Notes: generated by a model not told the origin, from the letters alone. 64,000 nucleotides of DNA from Protopterus annectens (GCF_019279795.1 NC_056731.1:869195175-869259174); one strand, 5' to 3'; positions 44,796-56,012 are shown, numbered from the stretch's first letter. Program-made: numbers and translations.

Positions 44796-45520
44796 CCCTT
44801 TCCTTGTGATGCTGTAGCATAGGATACAAAAAGTTGGTCAGATTTTCTGAAAGCCTTAGTTTTATCCAAGTAGTAACGTGGTTGCCTGTGAACGCCCAAG
44901 GAATGCAGGAGTCTTTCTCCTTTGTTCTGTGGATTTGGAAAGAAAGTGGGTAAGTGGATGGTTTGTTTTAGAGCCACACTGGATACCACCGTTGTCATAA
45001 AGGAGGGGTTAGTTAGAGAAACTCTGTCTTGATGAAAAATGAGGAAAGGCTCTACTGCCATTAGTGCCTGTAGCTCTGAGACTCTTCTGGCTGAAGTAAT
45101 TGCTAGCAGCAGGGCAGTCTTCCATGATATAAACTTTAAGTCAGCTGGAGAAAGCTGGCTCAAAAGGTGGCAGCGTAAGTTTTTCAAGAACAAAATTTAG
45201 GTCCCAAGTTGGCGTTGGCACTCTCCTGGGAGGCCTAATGTTTTTTGCCCCTCTGAGATACTGTCTTAGAAGTGGATGTGAAAATAAGGGAGGATCTGTG
45301 CTGTAGTGAGCTGAAATAGCTGAGGCATGGATTTTAATAGATGAAAAAGAAAGTCCTTTGTGTAACATCTCAGTTAAATATTGAAGAATTTGAGGCATGT
45401 CCGGCTGAAGGGTATTTTGGCCTTTAGCTTGGTTCCAGGCGCAAAATCTTTTCCATTTGTCTGAGTAGGCTTTCCTGGTGCTGGGCCTCCTGGCCTCCAG
45501 AATGACATCCATAACAGCTT
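44795..45520 (-). pseudogene. Second copy of D10 YR, truncated at the garbled junction
   Basis: Nearly identical to 41870-42587. Differences are mostly short indels (one extra G near 45147, three bases missing near 45015) and a few transitions. The N-terminal frame 45141-45512 and the rest 44702-45193 carry the same blocks, including the catalytic Arg and KAFRKSDQLFVSYATASQGK. The C-terminal part is missing. Confidence 0.85.
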
Positions 45521-47018
45521 GTGAAAGAGGGGCTGGCTAGTTGCTTAGGTGATGTGCCATGCAGCCAAATTTAACGTTTTGAGCTGGCTATGTAGAATCA
45601 GACTGCCTTGCTGTGTGAGTAGATGAGGAATTTGTGGTAAAATCCATGGTGGGCCCTGGGCCATATTCCTTAGTAGTGGGTACCAGTGCTGGCGTGGCCA
45701 GTCCGGGGCAATGAGTATTATTCGAGGTCTCTCCATCCTGACTTTCAGCAGCACCTTTGTGAGAAGGGGCAATGGAGGAAAGGCATATACTATCAGCATT
45801 TTCCAACTGAATGAGAGTGCGTCCACTTTCCAAGCTTGATGGTGAAATGTCCTTGTGCAAAATTTTGAAAGCTGATAGACCTGTTTGCCAACCCTCAAAA
45901 CTATGTCTGGGCACCCCGCTTTTGAGTTATCATTGCAAATACTTGTGGATCCAGTTTCCACTCATGGGATCCATAATATTTCTGCTTAGGTCCTCTGCCA
46001 ATGTGTTCTTTTTTCCTGGCAGGAATTGAGCTTGTAATTGAACTTGGTAAGCCAGTGCTGTGTTCCACAAGGTCATTGCTTGCCAGCATAGAGGTTAGGA
46101 GTGTACCCCTTGTTTATGTACCACATTACTGTGGTGTTGTCTGTCCTTATTATAAGCTGCCCTGGATGTAAGAGGTCCTTGAAGGCTGTCAGAGCATTCT
46201 GTACAGCTAGCATTTCCTTTTGATTGAAGTGCAGATTCCTTTGATCTGCAGTCCATATGCCTTGAACACAAGTCCTGCCATGTGCCCCCCCAGGCATAGT
46301 CCGATGCATCTGTTGTCATAGCTTGCCTGGCTGGGGGTAAGGTGAAAGGCTGACCCTTGTTGAGGTGACATGCCTGTGACCACCATAGAAACTCCTGTTT
46401 AAGGCAGGAAATGAGAGGTATCATTGTTTCCAAGCTGTGGCTGTGTTGAGTCCATACGCTTTTCAGGTACCATTGTAATTTCCTCACATGCAGTTTTGCA
46501 AATGGTATTTGTAGTATGCAAGATGCCATGAAGGCCAAGGCTTGCAGAATTTTTCTTGCAGGGAGTTGGGTCTTTGTTGCCATTATTTTGAAGTATTGAG
46601 CTAGTTGTAGTTGTTTGTCTGGCGTCAGATAAGCCATCTGGGCCGTTGTCAAGCTGGCACCCAGGAATGTCATTTTGTGAGGGCAGTAGTTTTGATTTCT
46701 TTTTGTTTACTGTGTACCCTAGGCAACTTAGAAGGTGTTTTACAAAAGTCAGATGTTGTAAAAGAATGTCCTTGATTTCTGCTTGAATAAGGCAGTTGTC
46801 CAGGTATGGGTATATTTGAATTCCTCTTTGTCTGCAGTATGCAATTACTGGTGTCAGGCATTTTGTGAAGACCCTGGGTGCAGTAGATAAGCCAAAGGGC
46901 AGTGCAGAGAACTGGTAATGGGTTGAACCTGCAATGAAACGGAGGTATCTTCTGCAATTTTGTCTGATAGGGACATGCAGGTATGCCTCCTTGAGGTCCA
47001 ATGTTACTAGCCAAGAAA

Positions 47019-47237
47019 AGTACAGTTTTGTACCTACCATAAATGTAGATGTCCGAACTGGATAGCATCTGCAGTCATAACAACTGGGTTGTCCTGTCGT
47101 CAGACAGCCCTTCAGTCGGCCGGATTCCAAAGTCCGGGTCCGGCTTCGGCTGATGTCGCACTCCACCCGACGTCATCTCTGTTGGTCTCCGGGTATAAAA
47201 GCATCAGCCGACGCCATTTTCCTCAGTGTTTCTTGCC
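47019..47237 (-). repeat. D11 3' terminus and ITR
   Basis: The outer 46 bp are specific to the 3' end (AGTACAGTTTTGTACCTACC start); 47065-47237 is the ITR proper. It holds GACGTCA at 47169-47175 and TATAAAA at 47194-47200 on the plus strand, so it could drive transcripts antisense to the element genes. Such antisense transcription from the right-hand repeat is known for Dictyostelium DIRS-1. Confidence 0.88.
47194..47200 (+). promoter_or_regulatory. TATA box of the D11 3' ITR (antisense promoter)
   Basis: GGGTATAAAAGC with a CRE-like GACGTCA about 18 bp upstream and a conserved CCATTTTCCTCAGT about 17 bp downstream, which could hold the start site. Use is inferred. Confidence 0.6.
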
Positions 47238-47440
47238 CCAGATGCCAGAAGCCCTCTTGCAGGCTAAAATTTGGATAGATGCCAATGTTTCCAAATAGAT
47301 AAGAGGTAAACACAACAATAAGCATGTATGTACATATATACAAACAAATACACCATAAAAGACTCCCCCCCAACAGCTAGCTATTAGGAGGGTAAACACC
47401 CTAGGAGTACCACAGAGGGGAAGGAGGGAGGGTAATCCTG
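47238..47440 (-). other. D11 3' untranslated spacer between ITR and ICR
   Basis: About 200 bp starting CCAGATGCCAGAAGCCC, without ORF. A spacer of the same length and beginning (CCAGATGTCAGGTGCCCCC) occurs in D3 to D10, ending in a GGGAGGGTAA-type purine block just before the ICR. The purine block is the most conserved part; its role is unknown to me. Confidence 0.7.
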
Positions 47441-47536
47441 ACTGCAGATGCTATCCAGTTCGGACATCTACATTTATGGTAGGTACAAAACTGTACTATG
47501 TCCTTCATGGATGCATCTGCAGTCATAACAACTGGG
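47441..47536 (-). repeat. D11 internal complementary region (ICR), perfect
   Basis: Centre at 47497/47498 (CTGTACT|ATGTCC). Both halves match the respective termini without a mismatch, as checked base by base. In the DIRS model the ICR aligns the two ends of a single-stranded copy so that they can be ligated into a circle; the centre is thus the predicted circle junction. Confidence 0.93.
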
Positions 47537-47577
47537 TAGAATACCATAGCCAACTAGGGGAGGAGGATAAAAGTAGA

Positions 47578-48640
47578 TTATGGTGTGTTTAGGATCCCTT
47601 GCAGTACAGCAGTGGCAAACCCTGCTCGGGATCTGGAATATAGAGGCAAATTATAATGCTTGGCAAATGTATGCACGGAGGTCCAAGTAGCCGCCTCAAT
47701 AATGTCTTTGGTAGCCACTCCTCGTAAGAAGGCTGTGGTAGTGGCTGTTGCCCTTGTAGAATGAGGTCTTATGTTCTGTGGAATTGGTTTTCCATGGAAG
47801 GAGTAACAGAATCGTATGCAATTTCCTATCCATTTGGAGATTGTCTGTTTGGAAATAGCTTTTCCTTCCCTTCCTGTTGCATAGGCTACAAAAAGCTGGT
47901 CAGTCTTTCTGCTATTTTTTGTTCTGTCCAGGTAGTAGCGTAGCTGTCTATGTACATCCAAGGTATGCAGTATCCTTTCCCCTCTGTTTTGTGGGTTGGG
48001 AAAGAAGGTAGGTAGGTGGATTGCCTGGTTTAAAGACACTCTGGATACCACCTTGGGCATAAATGTAGGATTAGTCCTCATGGACACTCTATCTTGGTGG
48101 AAGATTAGGAAGGGTTGCACTGCCATTAAGGCCTGTAGTTCTGAAACCCTCCTTGCTGAAGTAATTGCCAGTAGGAAAGCAGTTTTCCATGACAGGTGTT
48201 GTAGGTCTGCTGTTGCTGCTGGTTCAAAGGGTGATAGTGTCAATTTTTCTAGCACAAAGTTCAAATCCCAAGCTGGTAATGGTGGTTTCCTTGGAGGTTT
48301 TACATTCTTGATTCCTCTGAGGAACTGCCTGAGCAAAGGTGCGAAAAACAGGTGGATCAAAGCTGTATTCTGCTGAAATAGCTGATGCATGTATCTTGAT
48401 GGAGGAGTAGGACAGGCCTGAATGAAGAAGTTCGGCCAGATACTCCAGAATGTTAGGCATATCTATGTTTGACACATCTTTTCCTCTTTCTGTACTCCAT
48501 ATGACAAACCTTTTCCATTTTCCAGCATAGTTCCTTCTTGTTGAAGGTCTGCTTCAAGAATAATGTCTTTTACTCTTTGGGAAAGTTCTGGATTAGCTGC
48601 TGCTATGTGATGTTCCATGTAGTTAGTTGTAACGATTTTT
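47578..48640 (-). pseudogene. D11 tyrosine recombinase; all catalytic residues present, two frameshifts
   Basis: The 270-codon frame 47578-48390 encodes LLRQFLRGIKNVKPPRKPPL, LAITSARRVSELQALMAVQP (Arg), RYYLDRTKNSRKTDQLFVAY, KAISKQTISKWIGNCIRFCY, NIRPHSTRATATTTAFLRGV (HxxR) and SVHTFAKHYNLPLYSRSRAG (Tyr), ending ILNTP. The C-terminus is therefore intact. Upstream, SYSSIKIHASAISAEYSFDP is in a second frame (48224-48475) with the shift near 48345. ELSQRVKDIILEAD is in a third (48463-48717), with a break near 48550. This is the only YR in the window whose Arg, HxxR and Tyr blocks share one frame. Confidence 0.9.
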
Positions 48641-50575
48641 GGTTTGGATGTATGGTGCTGTAGTTGTTCTGAGTTAACATCAAAGGCATCAGGGTATCCA
48701 CATGTTGTTCGAGACATGCTCCTCAGTAGTGGGTACCAATGTTGGCTTGAACAGTTCGGAGCTCACAGTATTATCCTTGGACGTTCTTCCTTGATTTTCA
48801 GTAGTACCTTGTGTATCAAAGGAAGAGGTGGGAATGCATATGCTGTTAGGCCTTTCCAGTTGAAGGAGAGCGAATCCACTTTCCATGCTAGTGGGTGGAA
48901 TGTCCTTGTGCAGAATTTATTGAGGTGGTGATTGAGAGGTGATGGGAATAGGTCTATCTGAGGCATTCCCCATTTCTTTGAGATGGTCTTGAAGATGTCC
49001 GGTGCAGCTTCCATTCGTGGGCATCCAGTGGTTCTGCTTAATATGTCTGCTAGAGTATTGTCTTTCCCGGTACAAATATTGCCTGTAACTGGATGTTGTA
49101 GCTGAGTGCCAGGGTCCACAGCTCCAAGGTCATCCTGCATAGGGGGTATGAATGAGTGCCTCCCTGTTTGTTGATGTACCACATGACTGTGGTGTTGTCT
49201 GTCCTTATCATCAACTGGCCCTCCTTGAGAAATGGTTTGAACTTTTGGATTGCCAGTTTTACTGCCAGCATTTCTTTTAGGTTGATGTGCAGGTGAAGTT
49301 GATCCTGTGCCCACAATCCTTGCACGCATTTGTCCAGCATGTGGGCCCCCATCCTAGGTCTGAACCGTCTGTTGTGATGGTCTGGCTTGCTTGACATCTG
49401 CGAAAGGGTAGGCCTGGGTTTGACTGGCATGCCTGAGCCCACCATAGGAACTCCTGTTTTAAGCATTGAATTAGTGGGATTTCTGTTTCTAGACTGTGTC
49501 TGTGTTGGGACCATAAATTCTTTAGGTACCACTGTAGTTTCCTCATATGTAGTCTGGCAAATGGAACCAAGATTATGCATGATGCCATGAAGCCCAAGGC
49601 CTGCAGTACTTTTCTTGCTGTTAACTTGTTCAGTTTTGTTAGTGCCAAGAAGTAAAGAGGAAGTTCTTTTGTTTTCTGTAGTCAGGAATGCCATTTGTTT
49701 TACTGTGTCCAATTCGCCCAAGAATGTCCTTGTTTGGGATGGTATCAGCCTTGACTTTTGTAAATTGACTGTGTATCCCAGTGCTTGTAGCAAGTAAATG
49801 ACCCTTTGTAAATCTGTTGTCAGCTTGCTTTTGTTGTCCCCTTGTAGCAGGCAGTCGTCCAGGTATGGGTAAATTTGAATTCCCTGTAGTCTGCAATGGG
49901 CGATTACTGATGCCAGGCATTTTGTGAATACTCTGGCGGAGTAGATAAGCCAAAGGGCAATGCTGAGAATTGATAGTGCTCTGATCCTGCAAGAAATCTG
50001 AGGTATCTTCTGCAGATTGGTCGAATGGGGACGTGCAGGTATGCCTCCTTGAGATCTAGAGTTACCAGCCAAGACTCCTTGCCCAGCATGGGAAGAAGCT
50101 GCTGTAGGGTCAGCATTTTGAATTTTGGGACAATGATGTATGTATTTAAGGTGGACAGGTCGAGAATTGGTCTCCAACTTTTTTCCTTTCTTGGAACTAG
50201 GAATAGTCTGGAATAGAACCCCTTTCCTTGCTCTGCTGTTGGCACTCTTTCCACAGCTCTCATGTTTGCTAACTCCATTATCTGGCGTAGAGCCTCTGTT
50301 TTTTGATTTGGAGGTAGATTTGGCATTCCTCTTTTGACTGGTAAGGTGTGGAAGTGAAACCGGTAACCTTGATCTATGGTTTGTAAAATCCACTTGTCTT
50401 TTGTTATGCAGTGCCAGTTCCTTGAAAATAAGGTTAACTTTCCGCCTAGAGGAGCTGCTATTTGTTCCCTGGTAGGCGGGTTTAGGGTTAAGTCACTGTG
50501 GTTGTGCTGATGTAGTGGCAGTGGCTGTGTCTGTGCCTCTGTTGTTACCTTGCCACTGTCGTCCTCTGTAGGCAC
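48641..50575 (-). pseudogene. D11 RT / RNase H / Dam-like ORF
   Basis: The RT frame 49904-50575 has GGKLTLFSRNWHCITKDKW, GFYSRLFLVPRKEKSWRPIL, WLVTLDLKEAYLHVPIRPIC and FSALPFGLST, then a shift near 49935. The catalytic IQIYPYLDDCLLQGDN is in 49050-50393 (near 49850). RNase H: TITTDGSDLGWGPTCWT at about 49340-49390, then NLKEMLAVKLAIQKF and RTDNTTVMWYINKQGGTHS near 49160-49290. The Dam-like end: IDLFPSPLNHHLNKFCTRTF and VDSLSFNWKGLTAYAFPPLP at 48820-48970. DIRS-1 carries a related Dam-type methyltransferase domain; here the NPPY-like motif is AFPP. Confidence 0.88.
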
Positions 50576-52289
50576 CTCCTCTTGATTGGTTTCTGCCTCT
50601 GGAACGTCTATTCCTGCCCCTTTGAAATTTTGTGGAGTCAGGAAAGGACCAATTTTTGGCAGGCCAGTTCCTGCTAAACCTTGGGGGTTGAACCTGCAAG
50701 AAATCTTTAAAAGTTTGAACAGATTTTGCCTTTTCTTCCATTTTCTTCATAACCTGCTGGGCAGGTGTACCAAACAGACTTGTCTTGTCCATAGGAGCAT
50801 CTAGCAGCTTAGCTTTAACATGATCCGGTAAAGCTTGTTCCTTTAGCCATGCATGCCTTCTTATCACTGTGCCTGTCATGGCTGATCTAAATGAAGCCTC
50901 CAGTGCATCATAGCCACATTTTAAGGAATGGTTGCTAACCTGTTGTATGTTATTTACCATCTCTAATACATATTTCTTATCAAGAGATTCATCAGTGGTT
51001 AGTTTTTTAGTTAACTGATCAAGCATAAACTCTTGGTATTGTATCATGTGAAACTGACAGTTTAAAGCTCTAGCTGAGAGAGTAGCTGAAGTGTAGACCT
51101 TTTTACCCCATCTGTCTAATGACCTTGCTTCCCTTTCAGAAGGAATAGGGTTTTTAGCTATGGTCGCGGCTACTGCCTTGGGACCCTGGGATATAGTTTC
51201 TGGGTCTGCAAGTGGGGCCTTGTAAAGGTGGTGATGAGTATCTGGCACCCTGTAAAATCTGTCTGGTTTGGCAGGGGCTGGGGTAAAGAATCTGGAGCGG
51301 AGCAAACATCATTGAAAGCATCATCCACCACAGAGAGAACAGGAGGTATAGCTAAGGGCCTGTGCTGTGGGAGGTGCAGAAAGGTCCTAAGTCTTTTTCT
51401 GGAGTCTGATAATCCTGTTGCTGCCATTGGAACTGTTCTCGCATGGCATGCAAGGTTTCCCCAAAGGAGAATTCTTCTGGTGGGGAAGCAGCTGGAATGG
51501 ATTCTTCAGCATCAGAATCTTCAAAATTGGAGAAAGGAGCCTCTGGCTGGTCAGTTATGTCTGATTCATCAGCAGATTCATCAGAGGACACTGGCTCAGG
51601 GGGCTCTGGCCTAGGTCTCTTCTCTGGGGGCTGAGAGGCCCTATCTGGGTGAGATTGAGATCCTCTGATTAAAGAAATTAAATCTTCTGCCAAAGTAAGC
51701 ATTTGGGAACTAGAAGAGGGCCTGGATGAGGGGGGTTTAACAGGCACTGTTTTAGTAGTCTTGGCTGCTTTAGCCCTGGCGAAGGCCTTAATGGACATGG
51801 CTGCTGGAGGCCTAGCAGCACCACGTGCTGGGGTAGACACATCCAAGGGGATGGTGTCTGATAAGTCAACCACCGTAGTGGGTAAAATTTCTGAGGTCGA
51901 TTCAAGAGTTGTAGCAGGGGCCTCAGTTGTAGGAATAGGTTCAGCTATACTTAGATCAGTTTTCTCGGTTTCGGCCGAAACCAGACACTCAGTTTGCTTA
52001 ACCATGGTTTCGGCCGAAACCGCGGACCGCGAGTGTTGGTCTTTATCTTTGCGTTTTATGGTAGATTGGGTAGTCGGCGGATCCGACGGCATAATGTAGG
52101 CAAAATCAGGACCGAAAACTGTTCTGCAAACTCCGACCGACGCCTAAGCGTTCGTCGGTTGAAGGAAGCACAGGCCGAACAGGCTGCTACGTCGTGGGCT
52201 GGGCCTAAACAAGGCAGACAGTAAGAGTGGAAATCTTTATGAGGTATTTGTTTCCCACAGGTTAAACAATTGTTAACTTTTTCTGACAT
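50493..52289 (-). pseudogene. D11 gag-like ORF1
   Basis: ATG at 52289 (MSEKVNNCLTCGKQIPHKDF). The Cys module reads CLTC, HSYCLPCLG, H, CSAC. A one-base loss in an A/T run near 52110 shifts to frame 51352-52092 (MPSDPPTTQS, the Ser/Thr/Pro-rich middle, LTLAEDLISLIRGSQSHPDR, acidic NFEDSDAEESIPAASPPEEF). Further shifts near 51418 and 51300 lead to the 270-codon core 50493-51305: KPDRFYRVPDTHHHLYKAPL, RSLDRWGKKVYTSATLSARA, IRRHAWLKEQALPDHVKAKL, RFSRNWPAKNWSFP and a basic RGRNRRSRGRNQSRGG tail. The protein is much diverged from D1-D10 outside the core. Confidence 0.88.
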
Positions 52290-52418
52290 CGGCTGAGGCA
52301 AGAAAGAGTCCCCAACGGGTACTTAGCTTTAGAAGTCTTCGAAGTAGTATTCGGTAGAAATAATCTCTGGATCCGACCGACCGGCACTTGCGAACAGCTT
52401 CTGCTTCGGGTGCCACGC

Positions 52419-52606
52419 GGCAAGAAAGACTGAGGAAAATGGCGTCGGCTGATGCTTTTATACCCGAAGACCAACAGAGATGACGTCGGGTGGAGTGCGA
52501 CATCAGCCGAAGCCGGATCCGGACTTTGGAATCCGGCCGACTGAAGGGCTGCCTGACGACAGGACAACCCAGTTGTTATGACTGCAGATGCATCCATGAA
52601 GGACAT
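52419..52606 (-). repeat. D11 5' terminus and ITR
   Basis: ITR 52419-52591 plus a 15-bp end (CATCCATGAAGGACAT region). TATA-like TTTTATA at 52456-52462 (minus strand TATAAAA) and a TGACGTCG at 52481-52488. The leader between the ITR and the gag ATG is 52290-52418. Confidence 0.88.
52456..52462 (-). promoter_or_regulatory. TATA box of the D11 5' ITR (sense promoter)
   Basis: TATAAAA on the minus strand, about 167 bp upstream of the gag ATG at 52289, with the CRE-like GACGTCA about 18 bp upstream. Spacing is the same as in the other ITRs. Confidence 0.65.
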
Positions 52607-53063
52607 CATGGGAAGAAGCTGTTGTAGTGTTAGCATCTTGAATTTGGGTACTTGCAAGAAGGTGTTTAGAATTGAAAGGTCCAGAATGGGTCTCCAAGCA
52701 TTGTCCTTTATGGGGACTAGAAAGAGCCTTGTGTAAAATCCTTGGCATTGCTCCTGTGTAGGTACCAGTTGAATGGCTTTCATGTCCATGAGAGCTGTAA
52801 TTTGTTTTTGTGCCTCTGCCCATTGATTTTGTGGCAAGTTTGGCATTCCTTTTATCCTTGGCAAGGTGTGGAAATGAAATCTGTATCCTTTTGAGATGAT
52901 GTCTAGGACCCATTTGTCCTTTGTGATGATGTGCCAGTTGTCTACAAAAAATGCTAATTTTCCTCCCAAGGGAGCTGCCAAGAGATTTTTGCTTGGCATT
53001 TTGAGGTTTAAGTCATTGTGTTTGTCTTCTAGTAGTTTGGGACCTGTCTTCCCCTCCCTTCTT

Positions 53064-53384
53064 AGGTTCATAGGTTCATAGGTTCATACTAGGCTATCTG
53101 CCCAAGGGCATTTATAAGCCTAGCCCATAGTTATGTGGCTTTCGCCACCCCTTTAGTTTGAATAAAAACTATGCCTATCATTTTGCTGTGCCTCTGTCAA
53201 GCAGTGACACTGAAGTAATCCCTGGGGTATATCTGCAATCTCCCATCCATTGGTCAAGATTCCTCTTGAACAAGGCCAGAGAGGTGCTCTGCCTCACATG
53301 TACCGGATTTTGTTCCACAGCATAGGAGTCTCTGGGTGATGAATCTGTCCCTCCAGCACGTTCTATTTATAACCGTGTCAAGGT
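53064..53384 (-). repeat. LINE 3'UTR and terminal 8-bp repeats
   Basis: Noncoding 3' region ending in (AGGTTCAT)3. In the first copy of the locus (44554-44569) only two repeat units are present before the garbled sequence. The block CTGCCCAAGGGCATT near 53100-53114 can form a short hairpin (TGCCC/GGGCA). Confidence 0.7.
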
Positions 53385-55960
53385 TTAAGTCTCCCCTTGT
53401 GGTTCTGAGGGATCTAGATTTTTGAGGTGAAGCATATTCATCAAATCTGGGTTTGACATGGCCTTATATGTCAGGCACAGGTCACCTCTGAGCAAGCGGT
53501 ATGAGACTGAATAGAGCTGGAGTTCTTTCAGTCGGGCAGCATAAGACATATTTTTGAGACCCTTTATCCTTTTGGTGAGGAACTTTTGGGGCCTTTCAAG
53601 CTGCAGCAGGTGTCTGGTCAGATACATTCGAGCGGGCATTGTACTCAATCATAGGTCTAATAAGTGATGAGTACAGAGTGCGATGACCTCCCTTGATCTA
53701 GATGTGAATCCCTTCATGATCAGGTGGGTGATATAGAAGGTTTTCCTAACTACTTTAGCAACATGAGTGTCAAGCGAAGGCTACTGTCAACCTGGGTCCC
53801 CAGATCTCTGATGACTTTTTCTGTGCTCAGTGGATTGCCACCTATATGGTAGCTAGGGGTAACCTTGTTTTTCCCAAAGGGTATGACTATGCATTTTTGG
53901 CGTTTAACTTCAGGCCATGGCTCTGGCACCAGTTATCCGTTTCTGTGAGGCCCTTCTGGAGGATATCTGTGTCAGATGTGTTTTCGACTATGGCGCCCAG
54001 TTTGCAGTCATCTGCAAACTCTGTCAGCCATAACCCTCCTGTGTTTGCTTGTACTTCAGAAAAGTAGATGCCGAACAAGAGTGGACCCAGGACTGAGCCC
54101 TGTGGGACACCACTTGTGACAGGCTTTGAGTCTGACATGGCTCCAGCAACTCTGACCCTGTGGGTTCTGTCACTTAGCCAGTTTGCAACCCATCTTGTGA
54201 TGTATGGGTTTACATTCAAGCTGATGAGTTTTTCGATGATACCTGAGTGGGGTATTGTGTCGAAGGCCTTTGCCAGGTCGAGGTAGGCTGTATGGACTGC
54301 CTTTCCCTCATCAATGGCCTTGGTGACTGTCTCGAAAAAGTCAACCAAGTTTAAGAGGCAGGATCTGCCTTTGACAAAGCCAAACTGAGTTGGATCCAAA
54401 GTCTACAAGTTCCCTATGTCTTTATTTATGAGTTCCATTATGATCCTCTCCATGGCTTTGCAGATAAGGCTTGTCAAGCTAATGGGGTAATTTCAGGGTC
54501 TGTGGAGGCACCGCCTTATGAAGTGGGACCACAGTCGCCGTGCGCCACTCCTTGGAGTGCGTATCCTGAGGTGAGGCTAAGATTAAACAGCTGTCCTAAC
54601 TGTGGGTTTAATTCCTTATTGAGTTCATGAAGCACACAGCCGGGGACACCATCCGGTCCCATGGATGCTGTGTTTTTGCCTTAGTGAGGCAGTTCTCACC
54701 TGGGCGTTGGAGATGTTTGGGGGCTACAATCCTCTGGAATAGATATCTCTCCTTTTGGGGAGGAGAAGTTTGCACTGAACCTGTCAGCCAGTATGTTGGC
54801 AATGTGTGTAGGTTCAGTAATTTTCACATCATTTTGAACTAATTCTGAGCATATCTGGGAGTTTCCTCCTAGGTTTCTAACATAGCTAAAGAAGGCCTTA
54901 TGATTCTCTTTAGAGTCCTTGGCGATTTTTCTCTCAAAATTTGCCTTGGATGATTTTATGAGAGCTCTTAGTTTTTACTTATAATGATCAAAGGTGTCTT
55001 ACCTTTCAAGGATTTTGCTCTATCTTGTAGTAGCTTCCTCCTTTTGTTGTAGAGCTTGTTTATGGCTGGGGTCCACCAGACTGGACGCTTACCTTTGGTA
55101 CAGAGAGTCTTAGTTTTGTTTGGGATTGCCTGATCCATGCAGTCCTGTAGGTGCTGGTAGAAGGCATTTGTAAGTGATTCAGCGGTTTGAGTAATGTTTA
55201 CCACTGGCTCAGGGGCCTTAAAGGAGACCACACTAGTTTTAGAAGTGTGAAATCGGCTTTTGAGAAGTTTTTCACTGTGGTCTTTTTGTTTCAGGTGGGG
55301 CGGGATGAGGACCTCCAGCAAGATTAGTTTATGATCTGATCTCACCAGTGAGGGGTATACTTCCGGTGTTGAACATTTTGATCCCATGTTCGTGATGATG
55401 AGATCAAGTATGTTTTCTCCTCTTGTGGGGATGGTGACTAGTTGTTCCATGGCATTTGAGTTTTTGAACTCCAGCAATCTTTGGGTTAGAGTGTTCGGCT
55501 TGAGTAGTGTTCCCAGTCTATATTAGGGTAGTTGAAGTCACCTAGTATGATGGTGTTTGGAGATACATTTATCCCTCCAATGTTTTCAGGAAGGCCATGT
55601 GAGGTTCCTGAGTTTGAGAGGGTGGCCTGTAACATGCTACAAATTGCAGAGCAGTCTTGCCTATGGTTAATTGCACCTGGATGGTCTCCGATGCATCATG
55701 CGTTGCCACCAACCTTGAGGTGTGGGTGTCCTTTATGAATATGGACACCCCCCCTCCTTTCTTGGTGTTGTCTGGATTTTGGGGCGGGCATGATATGAGG
55801 TGAAACCTGTTAGTGCTGGGGTGCTCTCAGGAGCCTTGAACCAGGTTTCTGTCACAGCACAGACATCGATGTTCTCCATATTGAGAAGGGCCTCGAGTGC
55901 GTGCATCTTGAGATTGAGACTTCTGGCATTGAGCAGCATTACCCTTAGTTTTTTTTCCTT
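53385..55960 (-). pseudogene. LINE ORF2: endonuclease, RT, C-terminal domain; frameshifted
   Basis: Endonuclease start LLNARSLNLKMHALEALL and DVCAVTETWFKAPE at 55820-55939; endonuclease end RGENILDLIITNMGS and YPSLVRSDHKLILLE at 55330-55440. RT core 53887-54399: FGFVKGRSCLLNLVDFFETV, AYLDLAKAFDTIPHSGII, GVPQGSVLGPLLFGIYF and the catalytic FADDCKLGAI. C-terminal part 53385-53648: LERPQKFLTKRIKGLKNMSY and RLLRGDLCLTYKAM. ORF2 nicks DNA and copies LINE RNA at the target. At least four frame breaks; the section 54400-54960 is the most decayed. Confidence 0.88.
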
Positions 55961-56012
55961 TTTGGTGTTCTAGGGTGGTAGGTTTAGAATTTGAGCCTTG
56001 CCTAAAAAGGCA

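Larger units (their letters stand above)
47019..52606 (-). mobile_element. D11: complete DIRS element of a distinct subfamily, reference copy
   Basis: 5588 bp with exact ends. The ICR at 47441-47536 equals the inverse of 47019-47075 (57 nt) joined without spacer to the inverse of 52568-52606 (39 nt). The host reads CAAGAAA before and CATGGGAAG after, as in the empty copy at 44098-44109, so integration added and removed nothing. The 173-bp ITRs (47065-47237 and 52419-52591) differ at about four positions by eye. It is the most deeply nested and least diverged internally, so probably the youngest insertion here. Confidence 0.93.
45521..53063 (-). pseudogene. Second copy of D10 RT / RNase H / Dam-like ORF, split by D11
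   Basis: Blocks 45521-47018 and 52607-53063. The same YLDN variant is present (NCLIQAEIKD near 46790), confirming that both copies are one allele lineage. 52607-53063 encodes MPSKNLLAAPLGGKLAFFVD, FHFHTLPRIKGMPNLPQNQW and GFYTRLFLVPIKDNAWRPIL. The insertion lies between the codons of LPMFLG-like and WLVTLDLKEA. A CpG change gives TTATTCGAGG at 45720 where copy one has TCATTCGAGG. Confidence 0.86.
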
